Program-made: the position numbers and the translations under genes
The notes under the pieces: generated by a model
The model's input: only the letters and a program-made list of their open reading frames with translations
Told to the model about the DNA's origin: nothing
Database searches by the model: none
DNA from: Eutreptiella sp. 'Long Island Sound 2002'
Lineage: Eukaryota > Euglenozoa > Euglenophyceae > Eutreptiales > Eutreptiaceae
Reading direction: 5' to 3'
NCBI GenBank assembly: GCA_964036045.1
Contig: OZ038387.1
Location: 15,101,920-15,165,919 of the forward strand
DNA length: 64,000 bases
Part shown: piece after piece, positions 61,459-64,000 of the stretch
Layout: the number at the start of each line of letters is the position of its first letter
Numbering within the stretch: the stretch's first letter is position 1

Positions 61459-61833
61459 TTACACAATGAAGCCTCGGGATGGGGAATGTGATGACAGTCG
61501 TGTCGGGGGGCGACTGCGAATGTGGCTTCCATCAACAAGGGGTTCCAAAGGAACTTCTGGAGAGACATCATTGTAGGAATTGATGGGGATGGTGGTGGAG
61601 ACTCGAGACTGGGGATACCAAAGGAGATGCAGTCCATGGGGCATCGATGATTGACGACCCGCACACCACCTTGATTATGCTCCAACTCCACATGCCCATC
61701 GTGCGAAAGGCCAACCACCTTCGCGGGAACCCGAAGCAAAAATTGATGCTCCACAGGAGACACGTTGAATGTGTAACCATGTACCCAATTCAACGTGCCT
61801 GTTTCACAATACACATAGATGCACCTTGTAGCC
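61459..61833 (-). CDS. Unknown gene tail, two exons
   Basis: Exon 61619-61833 (acceptor CGTTTTAG, phase 2) encodes ETGTLNWVHGYTFNVSP, FLLRVPAKVVGLSHDGHVEL and VRVVNHRC, a compact beta-like segment, and exits in phase 1 at GTATCC. After a 62-nt intron, exon 61459-61556 (acceptor CTCTCCAG) adds 32 residues (EPLVDGSHIRSRPPTRLSS) and TAA. Phases fit exactly. Upstream exons were not found between 61.83 and 62.93 kb. No family recognised. Confidence 0.55.
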
Positions 61834-61869
61834 CTAAAACGTATCAAACTAGGTGAACTAGGGGACAAT

Positions 61870-62065
61870 AGGTGAGGGAAAGGGGCCGGTCCATATCTCC
61901 AACCGGAAAGGGGGAAGTCCATGAGGAGAAATCACCTCAAATCGCGGCATCCCACCCACCCACCCACTCACCCATCCAAGGGGTAGAATCCACCCCAAAA
62001 GCATGGGTACGAATCAGAATAAACCCAAAAAAGTTACCCTGCGTGCGCCCTGCGCACTAACCCTC
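61870..62065. repeat. Dispersed GGGGCC-GTCCATATC element, copy 2
   Basis: It carries AAAGGGGCCGGTCCATATC, then CCCAAAAAAGTTACCCTGCG, as in the copy at 55.64-55.80 kb. Confidence 0.5.
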
Positions 62066-62273
62066 CCTCGCAGTAATCAAGCGCGATCCACTTAAGATAC
62101 TCCAAGATCTAAGGAAATTTGTGCATTTCACGGAGGTTAAGACAGCCTGTCTGGCCGGTGTTCCATAACATACCCACTTTCAACGGTGAAAATACACGAT
62201 GGAATGATGCAGCCAAGCAAAATCATGAACGTCCCATATGGCTTTCGCCACCCAAGCATGGTGTGCTACATAT

Positions 62274-62277
<4 letters not shown>

Positions 62278-62313
<36 letters not shown>
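62278..62313. repeat. CA microsatellite
   Basis: A pure run of about 17 CA units. Confidence 0.97.
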
Positions 62314-62316
<3 letters not shown>

Positions 62317-62936
62317 GCCTTGCAAGAGCAACACAAAATCTAGAGACAACACCTACCGTTGCTTGAAATGGGGGCGTATTTATAAAGGGCAAAGTAGGAC
62401 ATGGTTTAGGTTAGACCCAACCATCAGTGCAAAGAACACACTATGCAACACAGTCGGGGTCCTAAACTGTAGTTTATATCCATAAACTAAGGTTCTGAAA
62501 GTTGCCTAAACAACACCTACTGTTGCTCTAACAAGGGCGTTGCTCACAAAAGGGGTGGGGTGCGGAGTAATGTGGGCATGCCTGCATGTGCTTTACCCCT
62601 ACACTTTTGCGGGCACTTTCGTTGACACCTTTGGGTGCTTTGGCTTGTAGACCACAATGCACTTTCGCAAGCATGCAACACATGCACCGTAGCATGTGTA
62701 TGTGCATGCATGTTGTCACATGTTGTGTACCCCCCCCCCCGTCGTTCCCCACCCCAGGGAAGACGGTCCCCCACCACCCCCTGGGGGACGGTCACCAAGT
62801 GACGGTCCCCCACCCCCCAACACCCTGGGGGACCGCACTACCACCGTACACGCACATTTGCAGGCACAGAAATTGCAGCATAAAACGAAAGAATTCAGCA
62901 TAAGATACGGTCCAAGGGCTGCCAATGTACGGAGAC
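62314..62936. other. No gene recognised, 62.3-62.9 kb
   Basis: Repeated CACTTGGTGACGGTCCCCCA-like words lie at about 62790-62840 and again at 63365-63385, with C-rich runs. No exon supported. Confidence 0.4.
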
Positions 62937-63861
62937 CTACTCCTTGACCGGCTCGGTGTAAAATTTCTTGGTCCTGCTCCACTTCACCTTGAACTCTTGC
63001 ACATGCTCTCCACTTTCCACTGGAATGCTTTGGGCGGCACTCTTGGGTGGTGGTTTTGCCTTCTTGGTAGGAGGCTTGGCAAGCGCAAGCAAATTTTTGG
63101 GAACCCATTTCCCTTCGGGAATGTCCCTTGTAAAATACAACTTGTTCCCAAAACTGTGTCCCATACCCCATACACCACGGGCACTGTTCACCCACACAAC
63201 CTCCGTGTCAGAATTCAGGTCACTATCATCATCCGTCACATTTGTCCCAGGGGGAAACATGCAAAATGTCCCGCCATGAGTGCAAGGGATACAAGTGGCA
63301 GTGCCCCACAACACAGTCACCCACACAACAACACAATGAGCTGCAACGAAAAATTTTGGGTTGACCAAGTGACGGTCCCCCACCCCCCCCCCCGGGGAAC
63401 GACAAGGGGTGCAGAACGACAGGGGGGGGGGGGGCAGCAATGAACCAAGCAGTCTATGTGTCTTTGCAGCACTTGCCAGAGTGCATCAAAGATTTTACAT
63501 TGTGCCATGAACGTCTACGCAACAATGGGTACCATTACCCATACCTGTGAAATAGCTTGTGCAGTATCCTGTGCCACAAAAAGGACGTGGGCTAGGCTAG
63601 TTGGACGCATTCGCAAAATGACCCCCATTAGATGAAACAGCACAGTACATAAAGCATGGCAATGTATTGTCCAAGGGAACCACACCGTTCAAAGATACGT
63701 GCTACAATAATAGATGGAGGGAAACAACTCTCTCCGCGAAGCTCTCCACTTCCTCCTACAAAACTAGAATCTGCAACTTCCTCTTGTGCACAACTTGCTA
63801 TGCTACTGCGCTTCTCACAATAACACACTGTGCACTGCGAAGGGTTCTCTTTTAGCTGCAC
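62937..63861 (-). CDS. Unknown protein, last two exons
   Basis: Exon 63686-63861 (acceptor CCACATAG, donor GTGTGG) carries CTVCYCEKRSS and PPSIIVARIFE and exits in phase 2. Terminal exon 62937-63222 (acceptor GATGATAG, phase 2) encodes DTEVVWVNSARGVWGMGHSF, GNKLYFTRDIPEGKWVPK, a Lys/Pro-rich part (PPTKKAKPPPKS) and FKVKWSRTKKF before TAG. Phases fit, giving 153 residues. The Trp/Gly-rich beta-like core followed by a basic tail could be a chromatin-type or other small domain; I cannot name it. The 62937-63222 acceptor has a weak pyrimidine tract. Confidence 0.55.
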
Positions 63862-64000
63862 CTATGTGGAGGATGAGTCATCAAAATATTCATGGAGCAT
63901 AGTGATTTGGACATCTTTTAGTGTCGGAGAACATCATCTTGACATTTGTGACACACACAAAGATGATGTTGCGTAACGAAGGCATTGAAGCCAAAATACT

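Overview
The window looks like nuclear DNA of an intron-rich eukaryote, probably a unicellular alga or other protist. There are no operons or ribosome-binding sites. Coding pieces are 20-460 nt exons separated by introns of about 60 to 2,600 nt. Introns begin with GT followed by a loose donor (GTATGT, GTGCGT, GTGTGC, GTACAT) and end in pyrimidine-rich CAG or TAG, most often before G. Genes were built by hand: an exon was accepted when it was open, had plausible splice sites, and its phase matched the neighbouring exon. Species is not determined; canonical GT-AG introns and GTG-rich donors would suit a green alga, but that is a guess.

Every gene I can support lies on the minus strand. From right to left they are: a Cys-containing two-exon tail (62.9-63.9 kb); two gene tails (61.5-61.8 and 60.1-60.8 kb); a 958-residue calponin-homology/coiled-coil gene (50.1-57.0 kb); two small genes (49.2-49.7 and 48.2-48.7 kb); an 8.2-kb satellite array of about 200-bp units (39.6-47.8 kb); a PH-domain gene (33.4-37.6 kb); a gene tail (30.9-32.3 kb); a six-exon class V aminotransferase-like gene (21.0-28.6 kb) that lacks the PLP-binding lysine; a broken hAT transposase (17.2-18.6 kb); a terminal exon at 15.4-15.8 kb; a five-exon unknown gene (11.8-13.5 kb); a gene starting at 10.3 kb that may join exons at 6.6-8.2 kb; and three further gene tails in the first 6.5 kb.

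Intergenic and intronic DNA is rich in repeats: the satellite, a complete 357-bp hAT MITE with a perfect 8-bp target duplication inside an aminotransferase intron, a 427-bp inverted-repeat element carrying an acidic ORF inside the CH-gene intron, an ACTAAG fold-back region, several minisatellites, families present at both ends of the window, and unusually many long poly-G/poly-C tracts. No tRNA, rRNA, CRISPR array or prokaryotic feature was recognised.

The most notable items are the aminotransferase fold with Arg at the Schiff-base Lys position, the satellite with its higher-order repeats and deceptive open frames, the one-direction gene order, and the CH/GAS2-like coiled-coil architecture. 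I see no pathway linking the genes.
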